From NCBI GenBank assembly GCA_025531455.1, contig JAMYHL010000058.1, forward strand, positions 124,001 through 188,000: a stretch of 64,000 nt of DNA, in the 5' to 3' direction. Below, piece after piece: positions 1 to 10,606 of the stretch (position 1 is its first letter; each line of letters begins with the position of its first letter). Source of the DNA: Apiotrichum sp. Y4204. Lineage: Eukaryota > Basidiomycota > Tremellomycetes > Trichosporonales > Trichosporonaceae. The notes beneath the pieces are model-generated. The model did no database searches, was not told where the DNA came from, and was given only the letters and a program-made list of their open reading frames with translations. Made by a program: the position numbers and the translations under genes.

Positions 1-533
1 GTACGACACGTTCGCTGCCACTAGTCATGCATGGCTCTGGAAGTGAACAGTAAGGTGAGGCAGTGAGCTGATGCTATGCATCGCACGGGATACACTCGAT
101 GTCTTGTCGATTAACAAATCAAGCTTACCTACTCTTGTGGAGCGGTGGAGAAGGAGGGGGCCCGTATGGGGCCACACGCCCTAGATTGACTCGGAGCTGC
201 GCGACATCTCAGCCTGGATGTCTGTCATCACAGAGATCACGATTGTGCATCTTCTGCGATGCCGTCACAAATCCGAGTGCACGATGCCCCTTACCGGACG
301 TGCACTCTCGGTTTCTGACGGCCGCAAGTTAGCGTGGATGTACTTTATGATGTAGGACGGCGGCCGGCCGGCACTGGGGAATGTGGAATGTGGAGCATCA
401 TTCATATCCGGCTCACGGCTCTACGGCTTTCGGGGTTACCGCCACGATGCCAACTGACCAGGTACAAAGGTCAGGCAAACAATACATAAATCCCTGCCGC
501 GTGATGCTACTCCTTCACTGAGAACGACCGACG
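1..533. other. Intergenic, upstream of the monooxygenase gene
   Basis: No gene is visible here. The last 60 bases should hold the core promoter of the monooxygenase; a TATA-like AT stretch lies near 483-490. Short open frames in this stretch show no recognisable protein features. Confidence 0.5.
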
Positions 534-2697
534 ATGACAGTAGACACCGCAAGCAACGCGAATGGCAACGGGCACGCCCACGAGCACCACCCCGGCGCGG
601 GCGGGATCATGTCGCGGGACCGCGACGATCTCAACCTGACAAACGCGACGAACCGCAACGGACCAAACGGCGACCCCGAGGCGGTGGGCTACGAAGTGCC
701 CAACATCCCGATGGGGACGAAGCGCAAAGTCCGCGTGGTGACGATTGGTGGGGGCGCGAGCGGCATCAACATGGCGTATCAGATCTGGCAGCATATGGAG
801 AACGTCGAGCACGTCGCGTACGAGAAGAGCGATGGGCTCGGAGGGACTTGGCTCGACAACCGGTGGGTTTTGGATTTGGATGTTGGCACCGGACTTGACC
901 GGCAAGTGGCAATGGCCAGATGAGCCACCTCGTCTTGGCACCGCTGCACCCGGTTACATCTCGCGCGCACCAAACGACTTGGGCCTCTGTAGTCGGCGAG
1001 CTGACTCCAGCTACCCCGGCTGCGCGTGCGATGTGCCGTCACACTCGTACCAGTTCTCCTTCCACCCACACACGGGATGGACGCATTTCTACTCTGGGAG
1101 CAAGGAGATTTGCGACTACATGAACAGCATCGTGGATACATATGGCCTGCGGGACCAGTTCAAGACGTCGCACGAGGTGGTGAATGCGCGGTGGGACGAC
1201 GCGGCCGCGCAGTGGGTCGTTACCGTCAAGGGCCCCGATGGGGAGTTTGAGGACCGTTGTGACTTTCTTATCAACGGCAGCGGTATTCTCAAGTACGTCT
1301 AGCGATCGGCGCTTTGGGAGAGAATGTCGCTGACCGCAGCAACTGGAAGTGGCCAAACATCAAGGGCATCGAGACGTTCAAGGGCCACCTAGTACACACT
1401 GCGCGCTGGGACGAAGAGTACGACTTCAAGGGCAAGAAGATTGCTGTCATTGGCGTCGGGTCGTCGGCGGTGCAGGCGGTCCCGCAGCTGCAGAAGGAGG
1501 TCGAGCACATGACGTGCTTTATCCGCTCTGGCGCGTGGATCACCGCTGCCGGCGTCGCGCAGCAATTTGCGGGCGGCGTGCCGAACAAGGTGTATTCTGA
1601 GGAGGAGCAGCGGCAGTGGAGGGAGAACCCCGACGAGTTTCTCGAGTACCGCAAGGCCCTCGAGGACGAGATCAATCTCCGTTTCCTCCTGGTATGTCTA
1701 CTGCCGCGGACGAGCTAATACCGCAGTACATCAAGCACTCTGACCTCTCCAACTCGATCACCCAGTTCTCCAAGGATGTCATGGCGCAGAAACTTGCCAA
1801 GAAGCCTGAGCTCGTCGAGCTGCTGACTCCCAAGTTTGACCTGGGATGCCGCCGCCTGACGCCGGGCAACGGCTTCCTCGAGTCGCTGTGCGAGGACAAC
1901 GTCTCGGTCGTGTCGACGCACATTGACCACATCAACGAGCGCGGCATCGTGACCAAGGACGGCGTCGAGCACGCCGTCGATGCCATCGTCTGCGCCACGG
2001 GGTTCGACGTATCACTCCTCCCCCGCTTCCCCTTCACGGGGCGGAACGGCGCGGACCTCAAGCAGCGCTGGACCGACGGACCAGTCGAGGCCTACATGTC
2101 CCTCATGGTCGCCGACTATCCAAACTACTTTACGTTCCTCGGCCCGGCCTCACCCGTCGCGCACGGCTCACTCACCCAGGTCATTGAGCGTGTGTCCATC
2201 TGGATGCTCAAGTGTATCGCCAAGATGCAGGCCGAGGGCATCAGGAGCATTACACCCAAGGCGGAGCGCGTCCGCCAGATCAACATCCACAAGAATGCCA
2301 TGCTCCCCACCACGGCGTGGAGCTCGTCCTGCTCGTCGTGGTACAAGAACGGCGACGCCAACGGGCCCGTCATTGCGATTCACCCAGGGTCAAAGCTGCA
2401 CTTTTTCGAAATGATCAAAAACCCGCGCTTTGAGGACATGGAAATCGAGTACGAGAGCGAAAATCCGTGAGCCCCCCAATGAGCTCTAACCTCTGCTGAC
2501 CATACAGCTTCGCATATCTCGGAAACGGCTTTTCGCTCTTGGAGCTCGAGAAGGACACTGACAAGTCGTGGTTTGTGACCGATCCCTATAACATGGACAT
2601 TCCCTGGTCGCGGCCCAAGCTCCGCGCCAAGGTCCACATGCCGGAGCGTCCGCAGCGGGAAGCCGACCATGCGGCGGCGAAGAAGGCGGCCGCTTAG
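534..2697 (+). CDS. Type I Baeyer-Villiger flavin monooxygenase
   Basis: Predicted FAD- and NADPH-dependent enzyme that inserts oxygen next to a ketone to give an ester or lactone. Five exons (534-862, 1011-1292, 1340-1691, 1727-2466, 2508-2697) give 630 aa. An extended hydrophilic N-terminus precedes the FAD Rossmann motif GGGASG (about residues 72-77). Then come the family block [12 protein letters not shown], rebuilt across intron 1, the Baeyer-Villiger fingerprint F-x-G-x3-H-x3-W seen as [11 protein letters not shown], the NADPH Rossmann motif GVGSSA, and the late ATGFD motif. The 35-nt third intron is very short. The ATG at 534 is the first in frame. The gene converges on a hydrolase gene, the natural next enzyme for an ester product. 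The family is certain; the substrate cannot be read from sequence. Confidence 0.94.
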
Positions 2698-2879
2698 ATG
2701 AGGATGGAGAGGTGTGTGTGTGTAGCTTGAGGTTGTAGCAATTGCGAGAGGCAGGCATTCTAAGGGGATTGGGAAATGTGTCATCATAGGTTGATCAGCA
2801 GTCTGATGTTCAATCCTACTTTGTCACTAGTTCACCGGCAGCAAGATAGTCAGCGTATCGCCACACTCCTAGCTCATGA

Positions 2880-4090
2880 CTACGGCACGATACTGAGGCC
2901 CCACCGCCAGCACCACTCGGCACAGCGCCGCACCATCTCCTGGCTGACGCGGTGTCCCGAGTCGGGATCCACAAAGATGTCCACGTATCCGGGATAGCTC
3001 TCCTTCTGGAGTTGTTCGATGAGCGGTCGGCATCGCTCGAGGGGCATAAGAAAGTCGAGGCCGCCATGTACGCTCAGGATCTTTTTGTTCGTGTACACTC
3101 CCGGCGCCGGGCGCGCCTCCATGTACTCGCGCACTCGGGGGGGGAAGATGAGATCCTTGACCTGTAGCTGCTCGGCGCGCTCGACGAGGTTGATGGCGAG
3201 CACCTCGGACGGCACGGAGATGAGCGGGATGCCGATCTTGATACGGGGGTCCTCTCGCAATAGCCGCCATACGCTGTGGCCTGCACATCAATCAGCGCGA
3301 GTCGGATCCGTCACTCACCTCCCATAGAGACGCCGACGGCCATAAACTCCGCAATGGTCCGTTCGCCCCGTGGAAACAGGTAGGCAGGGAGAAAATCGAT
3401 AATGAAGCCATGGTCCTGGGCCCCGGCGTCTGTCCGGTTAGCATGGATACCGGTGGGCTCCCGGTGGATGCCACGAGACCGATAAGGTGATTGTAGACCT
3501 TGGCCGCACCGTCTCTTGATCAAGCGCCACTTACAAACAGTAGCAGCCATGTCAACCCTGCACGTCAGCATGAATTTACGATCAAGTCGCCCACAGGTGC
3601 AACGGGTTCTTGTCGTAGGAAAGATTCGTGTTGCGGTACTTTGTCCGCTGGCCATGGTTCCGCGCATCCTGCATCGTCAGTGATTACTTCCAAGACGGCC
3701 ACTCACAAGAGTTACGACCAACACATCGCGGACCTTCTTCCGTCCGCTCGTCGCCTCCAGCTTCCGGATCTCGCCCAGTAGGCCAGACGCCATGGCTTCC
3801 ATGTTCTTCGCAGAGTTACACCGCCCATGAGAGAGGATCTACCGTCAGCCCGTGAATCTACGTTACATGGAGCTACGCACAATAACGCCAATGGGCAGCG
3901 TGCTCCCCGCTATCTCCTCCAGGCCGTACACGTGCACATCGAGGTCGACGAGGTTCAGGCTCCGCTTGCTCGCGACCGGGTTGTCGATGATGAGCGAGGG
4001 AAAGTCGAAGACGTGCTCTGGGCCCAGGTAGTGCCGCTTCGGCTTGCCGTCGTCTCCGATCTCGAAGGGGTTCTTGGGCGGTGCTGCCAT
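2880..4090 (-). CDS. Alpha/beta hydrolase (esterase/lipase-like)
   Basis: Likely serine hydrolase acting on esters or related bonds. Six exons on the minus strand (4090-3881, 3838-3707, 3668-3595, 3557-3535, 3429-3319, 3280-2880) give 316 aa. Splicing restores the oxyanion-side motif ILSHGRCNSAKNME, the D-x-R-N-H-G-Q-R segment, the nucleophile elbow GVSMGG (catalytic Ser), an Asp-containing strand HGGLDF and the catalytic-His segment DSGHRV. Exon 4 is a 23-nt micro-exon coding for VDMAATV, supported by phase and family pattern. The stop lies 182 bases from the stop of the converging Baeyer-Villiger monooxygenase, and an MFS transporter diverges upstream. This suggests hydrolysis of the monooxygenase product, which is inference. 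A peptidase-type role in the same fold cannot be excluded. Confidence 0.88.
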
Positions 4091-5044
4091 GCTGTGGTAA
4101 GAGTACTAGTTGGGTGTTGAAGGTGGCTGCTGGTCAATATATCGTCTGGAGACTCGATCGCGAGGTGGAGATTGTGGGGTCGTGCGGTCATCAACTACAC
4201 CGGCTTTCGGCGACGGCGGTGGTGGGTGTCAGATATGGCGGATGTCCAGGTTGGCCTACATCCTGACGGACATCAGGTTGCTAGAGGCCAAAGGCGCACC
4301 GATGCATGCGCACCGATGCATGGTCTTCGCGTTTTTGTTTTCTGGCCTGCATATGCATGTATCGTGTGCTTTGCGTGGTGACTGCATGGCTTGTGCTGCT
4401 TGCCTCTTATACTGATAAATCTTTGTGTCGTTCGGCCGCGCATGTCAAAAGTCCGCCAGTTCCATCTGCTCCACGCTGCACATTCTGACACTTTGGCCGA
4501 GGATTAGCCAGATTTACCTTGATGGATAAACCCCGGTAGCCCATTGGATGTCATTACTCACCAGCTCACAAGGCTAACAAGTGTGGGAGTTAGGTGTTGG
4601 AGTACTGGAGTTTAACCGCTGAGCACTTGCGAATACCTCATCAGCTTTTAGAAACGTCGAATGACTAATGTACTTCCTTCCACCTTGCCCAGGGTCGGCA
4701 GTGCTGCCTGACTAAATGTTTAGGCAAAACTGTCCCCCATGCGGACATTATGACCAAGATGAACCAACTATGACATCGCTTTGCTTTTGAGCCCTGCAAT
4801 GTTCCTGCCAAGTGGTGGTGTTTTGGGGCAGACAGATGCGTGGCCTGCGTGCTACTACAGCAGTACATTACCCCTTGGTTCCACACTTTTGCCGGGTTTT
4901 TCCCTTACCGACGCGTTCGAGTCTGAAGCGTCGGAGACATGTGCTTTGTACATGTATATATTCTGCAACCCGACATCAGTCGGGAACGGATCGCACTTTT
5001 CTCCATTGCTAGCTACACGCTACCTCGATGATTTGGTTACCATA
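4091..5044. other. Divergent intergenic region between hydrolase and MFS gene
   Basis: No supportable gene. This 954-base stretch should carry the promoters of the hydrolase (leftward) and the MFS transporter (rightward). It is somewhat AT-richer than its neighbours and includes a tandem partial repeat of GCACCGATGCATG near 4294-4322. A TATA element for the transporter is listed separately. Confidence 0.5.
4954..4960 (+). promoter_or_regulatory. TATA box of the MFS transporter
   Basis: TATATAT about 85 bases before the chosen ATG at 5045, in an otherwise GC-rich context. The position suits a fungal core promoter. Confidence 0.45.
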
Positions 5045-6967
5045 ATGGACGTTCTCCGCGAGTCTGTGAGTGATCACAATGACAGGGCCGCAAGTCGTGT
5101 GGCGGGTGACATGTGCTCCACCGATTTCGTGTGCCCCTTGGTTGTTTTTCCGACAGCGAGAGTAACTAACCACTCCAGCCCTTCGGATCCCTTGTCCGCC
5201 TGTTGACGAAGAACAAGGTCTTCTTGCACCCCGAGGAGAAGCCCGATTTTGTGCTGCCCGCGGAATACCAGCTTGACAAGGACAACCGCGCGTCGGTTTG
5301 TGGCAGCCCGACAGAACCCAAACACCACCGCAAGCTCCTGGGCACCGAGCATGCACTCCAGGATGAGGACCCGCACCAGCTCGAGGCCATTGCCTCGCGA
5401 CTTCCCGCGGGAACACTGATGGTGGACTGGTACGGGCCCAACGACCCGGCCAACCCGCAGAACTGGAGCCTGCCAAAGAAGATCTGGGTCACATTTGTGA
5501 TTCTCTTCTACACGATGGCGATATATGCCGGTTCCGCGATTGTCGCGTACGCGTTCCACGACATGAGCGAGTACTTTGGCGTATCCGAGATCGTGGCCAC
5601 ATTGACCCTTACGCTCTTCGTTGCCGGATACGCGGTTGGGCCGTTGTTCCTCGCGCCGCTGTCTGAGATTGCTGCCATCGGCCGCAATCCCCCGTACGCA
5701 ATCAGCTTTATCATCTTCTGCGTCCTCCAGATCCCCTCGGCGCTCGCCACCAATTTTGCCGGGCTCGCAGTGCTGCGCTTCCTCTCCGGGTTCATGGGCT
5801 CGCCTCCGCTCGCTACTGGCGGTGCGACTCTCACGGACATCTACTCGCCCCGCAAGTCGGGCTATGCGATGGGCATGTACGGTGTTGCGATCGGCATCGC
5901 CCCAGCCATCGCGCCTTTTCTGAGTGGTTTTGCAGTTATGAACCTCGGGTGGCGCTGGGCATTCTGGGTTTTGCTCATTATCGCCGGCACGGGACTCGTT
6001 TTCCTGCTCTTTGGCCTTCCAGAGGTGAGTTGCAACGTTGCCGTTGAGCGTGGATGCTGACATTGAAGACCTCTGCAGACAACATCCTCTACCGCCGCGC
6101 AAAGCGCCTCCGGAAGCTTACGGGCAATCAGAATATCCACTCTGCCTCCGAGTTCCTTGACGCCGAGAAGACATTCGGCAACGTCATGTCCGAGGCGCTC
6201 ATCCGCCCCCTCGTCATGACCGTCTCGGAGCCAATCGTCCTCGCCATTGACCTCTACCAGGGCCTCACGTACATGATCCTCTACTCGTACTTTGAGTCGT
6301 TCCCCCTCGTCTTCGCCAACAAGGAGGGCGGCGGCTATGGCTGGAACCTCGGCGTCGCTGGTCTGCCGTTCCTCGCTCTCACTGTCGGCGGCGTGCTCTC
6401 CTACGCCGTCTACTGCATCTGGTCCTGGTTCTGGTGGGAGCCCAAGTTTGTCGCCAACAAGGGAAAACTCAGCCCCGAGTCGTACCTCACCCTTTCTCTG
6501 TACGGCGGTTTCTGCTATCCTGTGAGTTTTTATCTCTACTCGTCCTTATCTCGGGCTCGGCTAACAGTACCCAGATCTGCCTCTTCTGGTTTGGCTGGAC
6601 CGCAAACCGCACGCACTGGATCAGCCCGACGATGGCGTCGGCCATGTTCGGTCTCGCCGACTGCTGGTCTTTCATGCCCTACCTCTCGTACCTCTCCGCC
6701 GCGTATCCAAAGTACGCCGCGTCCGCATTGGCAAGCAACGACTTTGTGCGCTCGATGATGGGCGCCGCGATGCCGATTGTGGCACGCCCGCTCTTCAACA
6801 ACCTCGGCATCGCCTGGGGCAACTCGGTCTTTGGGTTCCTCTCCGTCCTCTTCATCCCCCTCCCCTTCCTCCTCCTCTGGTACGGCCCGTGGCTCCGCGC
6901 CCGGAGCCCCCTCGCTACGAGCTTCACCGAGTCATCCGAGAAGGCCAGTGACGAGGAGCGGCTCTAG
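5045..6967 (+). CDS. MFS transporter, DHA1 drug:proton antiporter type
   Basis: Predicted 12-segment plasma-membrane exporter of the fungal DHA1 family (Flr1/polyamine-resistance-like). Four exons (5045-5065, 5179-6024, 6069-6521, 6575-6967) give 570 aa. The first exon encodes only MDVLRES; it joins in phase to PFGSLVRLLTKNK, a start block common in this family, which fixes the start. The motif APLSEIAAIGRNPPY after the second membrane segment is the fungal DHA1 version of MFS motif A. A hydrophilic loop around TSADNILYRRAKRLRK separates the two six-helix halves. It lies head-to-head with the alpha/beta hydrolase and near the Baeyer-Villiger monooxygenase, so it may move a substrate or product of that pair. 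Substrate unknown. Confidence 0.92.
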
Positions 6968-7854
6968 ACGGCGCCAAAGCCTGTCCCTACCTAAACAACA
7001 TCAACTCTCAACTCCCCCCCTCTCCCCCCCTTTGTAGAACTTTAGAACACATATAGTCATATCACATAGAAGCGACGCAATAGACTGCATTGACCGTACC
7101 CATTTGTATACTGGATGTTCATGTATTGTTAATGTCGCATGGCACGATCCAGATCCAGATCCAAAGCGGTGCACAACGTGGTGGGATCAGCATCATCATC
7201 ACCCCAAAAAATTATATATCGACATCGTACCAGGTTGGAGCCATTGGAGGAGTGGGTTGTCGCGTGCCTTTGGGGCCAACTAGTGTCCGGTTCGACCCAC
7301 CTCTACAAAACTCATGGCTGTTTGCGCAATCGCACTCCTCTTTCATGCTCTTCACACATTCGCGCCTCACACCCTCCGTAGCTCCGTGATCGTATGATCT
7401 GCATTGATCTGCGTGATCTGCACGCGCCGTTCCAGCGTTCTGGCCGGCCCCTTGCTGGGTGTGCTGACATAAGGCCAATCGAATGTTCGGGACAATCAAT
7501 GACGTCATGATCAGCGAGTTCTGCCTCCGGGGTACCGGGGGTCCTCGTAGTCATCACACTCAGTCACTCACGGTCACCGTCACAGGTGGTGGAACACTAC
7601 GTTCATCTCCACTACTGACTGTCTCTCCCGATACGGGGTTGTACTACTGTTTTATCTCGCTTCACTGCTTAAACCTTCCACTATCGTCTCATCTTGTTAT
7701 CGTCTCATCGCAGTCCACATCGTCTGATACCGCATCGCTCAACATCATCATTGCCTTTGGCGGAATCAACAATTCGTAGACCCGCACAACAGAGCCGCAC
7801 ATATAACGGCGCCCTACAGTAACTCTCCTCGTCAGCACCGCATCAACCATCACC
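6968..7854. other. Intergenic between MFS gene and DUF3074 gene
   Basis: Contains the 3' region of the transporter, with C-rich and AT-rich patches near 7010-7060, and the promoter of the next gene, with a TATAA at 7802-7806, about 50 bases before its ATG. No coding region could be supported. Confidence 0.5.
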
Positions 7855-9252
7855 ATGCCAAAAGACGTGGTCTTCAACCTCAAGCCCCTCACGCCGAGCG
7901 TAAGCAAGTCATCCTACAAGAGCTGATGTCCCAGGACCTCCCTTCGGACTCGTCAGAGTTCACCGCTTTTCTCGATGCGCACTTTGCGGCGGGCGAGAAG
8001 CTCGCGGGCACGATGGAGTAGGTCGATTGCCGAGGCGACGTCGATTGTCGTTTGACGTGGAGACTTGGATACGGAGGATGCTGACGTCTGCAGCCAGTGG
8101 AGCAAGCAGCCACCTCGGCCCAATGGTGTCCAAATTGTCTCGTTGAATGGCGGAAACGTGAGTACGGTAATCTGGACGAAATTTGGGACGACGAATGTCG
8201 CTTCCGGATATCTCACGGCGAAACAAACAATCAGTACCCGGGCCTCGACTGACATTGCAGGTCCGCAAGTCGCTCGGCATCAGCGAGTTTTGGTGTGGCC
8301 GTATCTCGACTGTAAGCCCCCCGCGCATTCAGTGACTGACCCCAGCACACGCCATCCGCCGTCCAGGAGGAGGTCGAGAAGCCCACGGAGAAGGAGGGCG
8401 GGTTTTCCCTCAACCCGGTGGACCTCGTGCGCACGGTCAGCAAGCGCCTCAGCTTTTCCTCGGGCGGCCGCAAGGAGAAGACGGACGCGCCGCACAACGA
8501 GCGCAAGCGCACGTTTGAGATGGACGACGAGGCGCGCCAGCAACACATTATGAACTTGCAGCCTACGGGGCTGTACGAGAGCTTTAGGCGTGGGCTGCTG
8601 GAATACGTGAGTGACGCTACGGGTGATGATGCTAATAGCGCAGCACAGCGAGAATGAGCGGGAGTGAGTTATTGATGCAGTTATGGACCAACAACTAATG
8701 CCAGATACATTGAGAACTGCCGCGAAACGTCGTGTCTCCAAGTTCTTATGCCCCACGTTGCCGAGATTTGGCGACTCACCTATGTCACGCCGCCGCCCAC
8801 CAGCCCGCGGACCTTTGTGATTCTTCTTCTCAGCAGGGAGCTCAAGTCCACACCACACGGGGAGCGCAGCTTTATGAACAGTGCGTGGCGATGGAGACCG
8901 ATTACTGACCCCAGTTTCCATTCCGTTCGCCCATCCCTCATGCCCTGAGAAGGAGGGCGACGAAAGGAGCCGCGTGCGCGGCAAGTACGTGTCCGTCGAG
9001 CTCGTGACCGAGCGCGACAACGGCGCGTCGGTGGAATGGCGAATGGCGACGAGCAGCGACGCGGGAGGCAGCATCCCCCGGTTCATTACCAACGCGGCCC
9101 TGCCCAAGAATGTGGCCGAGGACGTGCCCAGCTTCCTCACTTGGATGTGGAAGCGCTTCCCCGTGCGGAACCCTCTTGAGAGCGCGTTCCTCCCAGGACA
9201 GAATGGGGACGCGCCAACAACGACAGAGACACCTGAGGCGATTGCGGCGTAA
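7855..9252 (+). CDS. DUF3074 (START-like fold) domain protein
   Basis: Conserved fungal protein of unknown role. DUF3074 belongs to the START/Bet v 1-like lipid-binding superfamily. Eight exons (7855-7899, 7935-8017, 8094-8157, 8261-8311, 8346-8606, 8644-8663, 8705-8880, 8915-9252) give 345 aa with every junction in phase. The family blocks are WSKQPP, FWCGRIS, YIENCRE, the strand TYVTPPPTSPRTFVILLL, the junction segment ISIPFAHPSCPEK, and RGKYVSVE. A low-complexity basic/Ser insert (about residues 85-170) includes a 'VSKRLSFSSGGRK' patch that could be phosphorylated. Exon 6 is only 20 nt. No signal peptide or membrane segment is seen. The family call is from memory of its motifs; the ligand is unknown. 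Confidence 0.82.
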
Positions 9253-9707
9253 CGGTCACCAAGCCATCAAGTCATCATCCTTTCAAAACATTCACACATG
9301 CCAATGTTCTTGTTTCACATGTCGAGCATCTAGAGGAGTTTCATGCATATCATCTCCATGGTCGCGGGCACCACTGGATTGCTGAGCACAAGTAGATCGC
9401 GCTAAAGTTTGGCAATCGAATGCGTCATGCTCCTGCCTCCTCGAATCCATTCCCCACAGGAACCGAACAGTCGTTCGAGCTCTCCAGGTCCTTGAATTCA
9501 AAGTTGCCCGACGTGCCTCCTTGTTGGAGCACCGAGGCTCCCGTGGCGCATGTGATTCAAGTCGTACTGACACGATGTGCTATTAACGGCTGCGCCTGGC
9601 TGCGGCGTCTCCACTCACCCCACATTTACGTCATGTGACACAGCGGTATAAAACCACACCACAAGCCGAGACCCTACCCACCAGACTCCACGAACACTCA
9701 CTCCGCC
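9253..9707. other. Intergenic region
   Basis: No gene seen. It holds the 3' region of the DUF3074 gene and the promoter of the small gene at 9708. Confidence 0.5.
9647..9653 (+). promoter_or_regulatory. TATA box of the 142-aa hypothetical gene
   Basis: TATAAAA lies 61 bases before the ATG at 9708 and is followed by an A/C-rich leader, as is common at fungal core promoters. Confidence 0.6.
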
Positions 9708-10136
9708 ATGTCCTCTCTCGAGACAACAATGTCAGTCGACTCGCACACCACGCACTCGACGCGGTCACTTTCGCCAACGCTAAACTCTCCTACCGTTCCG
9801 GGCCCGGCGACATGGGAAGAAGACGACAGCTTTCCTCCGCCCCCTGACGCGATTCCTCCGCCAGGGGCATTCGACGAACCCGAAGCGTTGCCGCAATACG
9901 AGCGCGTAGACCCCGAGCGTATGCGGCGCAAGAGCATCTCGCAGGCTTTGTGGGAAGAGCACCGGCAGCGCGAGGCGGAGATGGCGCGGCGGCTCGATGC
10001 AGACCGGCTCGAGCGCCAGCGCTCGCGCGAGGCGCAGCGGCGCGGAAGCGGCGTGTTCGATCGCTGGGTCCGGTGGTCGGCCAAGTTTTACATGCCGCTC
10101 ATGAGCCAGTGGGGCGACCAGCACACGCACCGCTAG
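9708..10136 (+). CDS. Small hypothetical protein, intronless, acidic/Pro N-half and charged helix
   Basis: Not recognised. A single exon encodes 142 aa. The first half is Ser/Thr/Pro-rich and disordered, with a run FPPPPDAIPPPG and a short tyrosine motif LPQYERV that resembles a PY-type ligand. The second half (about residues 75-115) is strongly charged and predicted helical, with many Arg/Glu/Gln residues. It ends in an aromatic, amphipathic segment (FDRWVRWSAKFYMP). A good TATA box, ATG and even coding bias support it as real. The tail might bind a membrane or partner, but that is speculation. Confidence 0.6.
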   Translation: MSSLETTMSVDSHTTHSTRSLSPTLNSPTVPGPATWEEDDSFPPPPDAIPPPGAFDEPEALPQYERVDPERMRRKSISQALWEEHRQREAEMARRLDADRLERQRSREAQRRGSGVFDRWVRWSAKFYMPLMSQWGDQHTHR

Positions 10137-10606
10137 AGGAAAGCTCGGAATCAATGAATCATCATCAACGTTTGAAGAATGCGCCGCGAGGGGAAGAGCT
10201 GTGCTTGGCGCTATGTTTGGAGTTGTACTGTAGCAAAGACGAGGGATGCGATCTAGGTCTCATGCGTGCTTCTGATTGGCCAGAGTTGTTGCCGACAGTC
10301 TTGAAGCTCCATATGTAAACGACATGCTGCCAAGCTGCCGACGGTGCCGACCAGACCTGGCACAGCACGGTGCTCGGGCGGCTGTGACAAAGGCACCGAT
10401 ACCGCGATCCGCGACACCGGATGCTACTTAGATGCACCGCATTCCTGTGTCGGGACAACTCTGTCGATACGCGTGGACTTCATCTCCAACATCATGCATA
10501 TGGGTCTCCATGATGGACGCGTCGTGCTTAAAAGGGGGCAGGCGGGCCATGGTCACCCACCTCATCACCACTTTTCCACTACAGTCACTCTCACACAACT
10601 ACTACC
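10137..10606. other. Intergenic region with a TATA-like element
   Basis: No gene seen. A TTAAAAGG element at about 10528-10535 lies some 70 bases before the next ATG and may be its core promoter. Confidence 0.45.
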
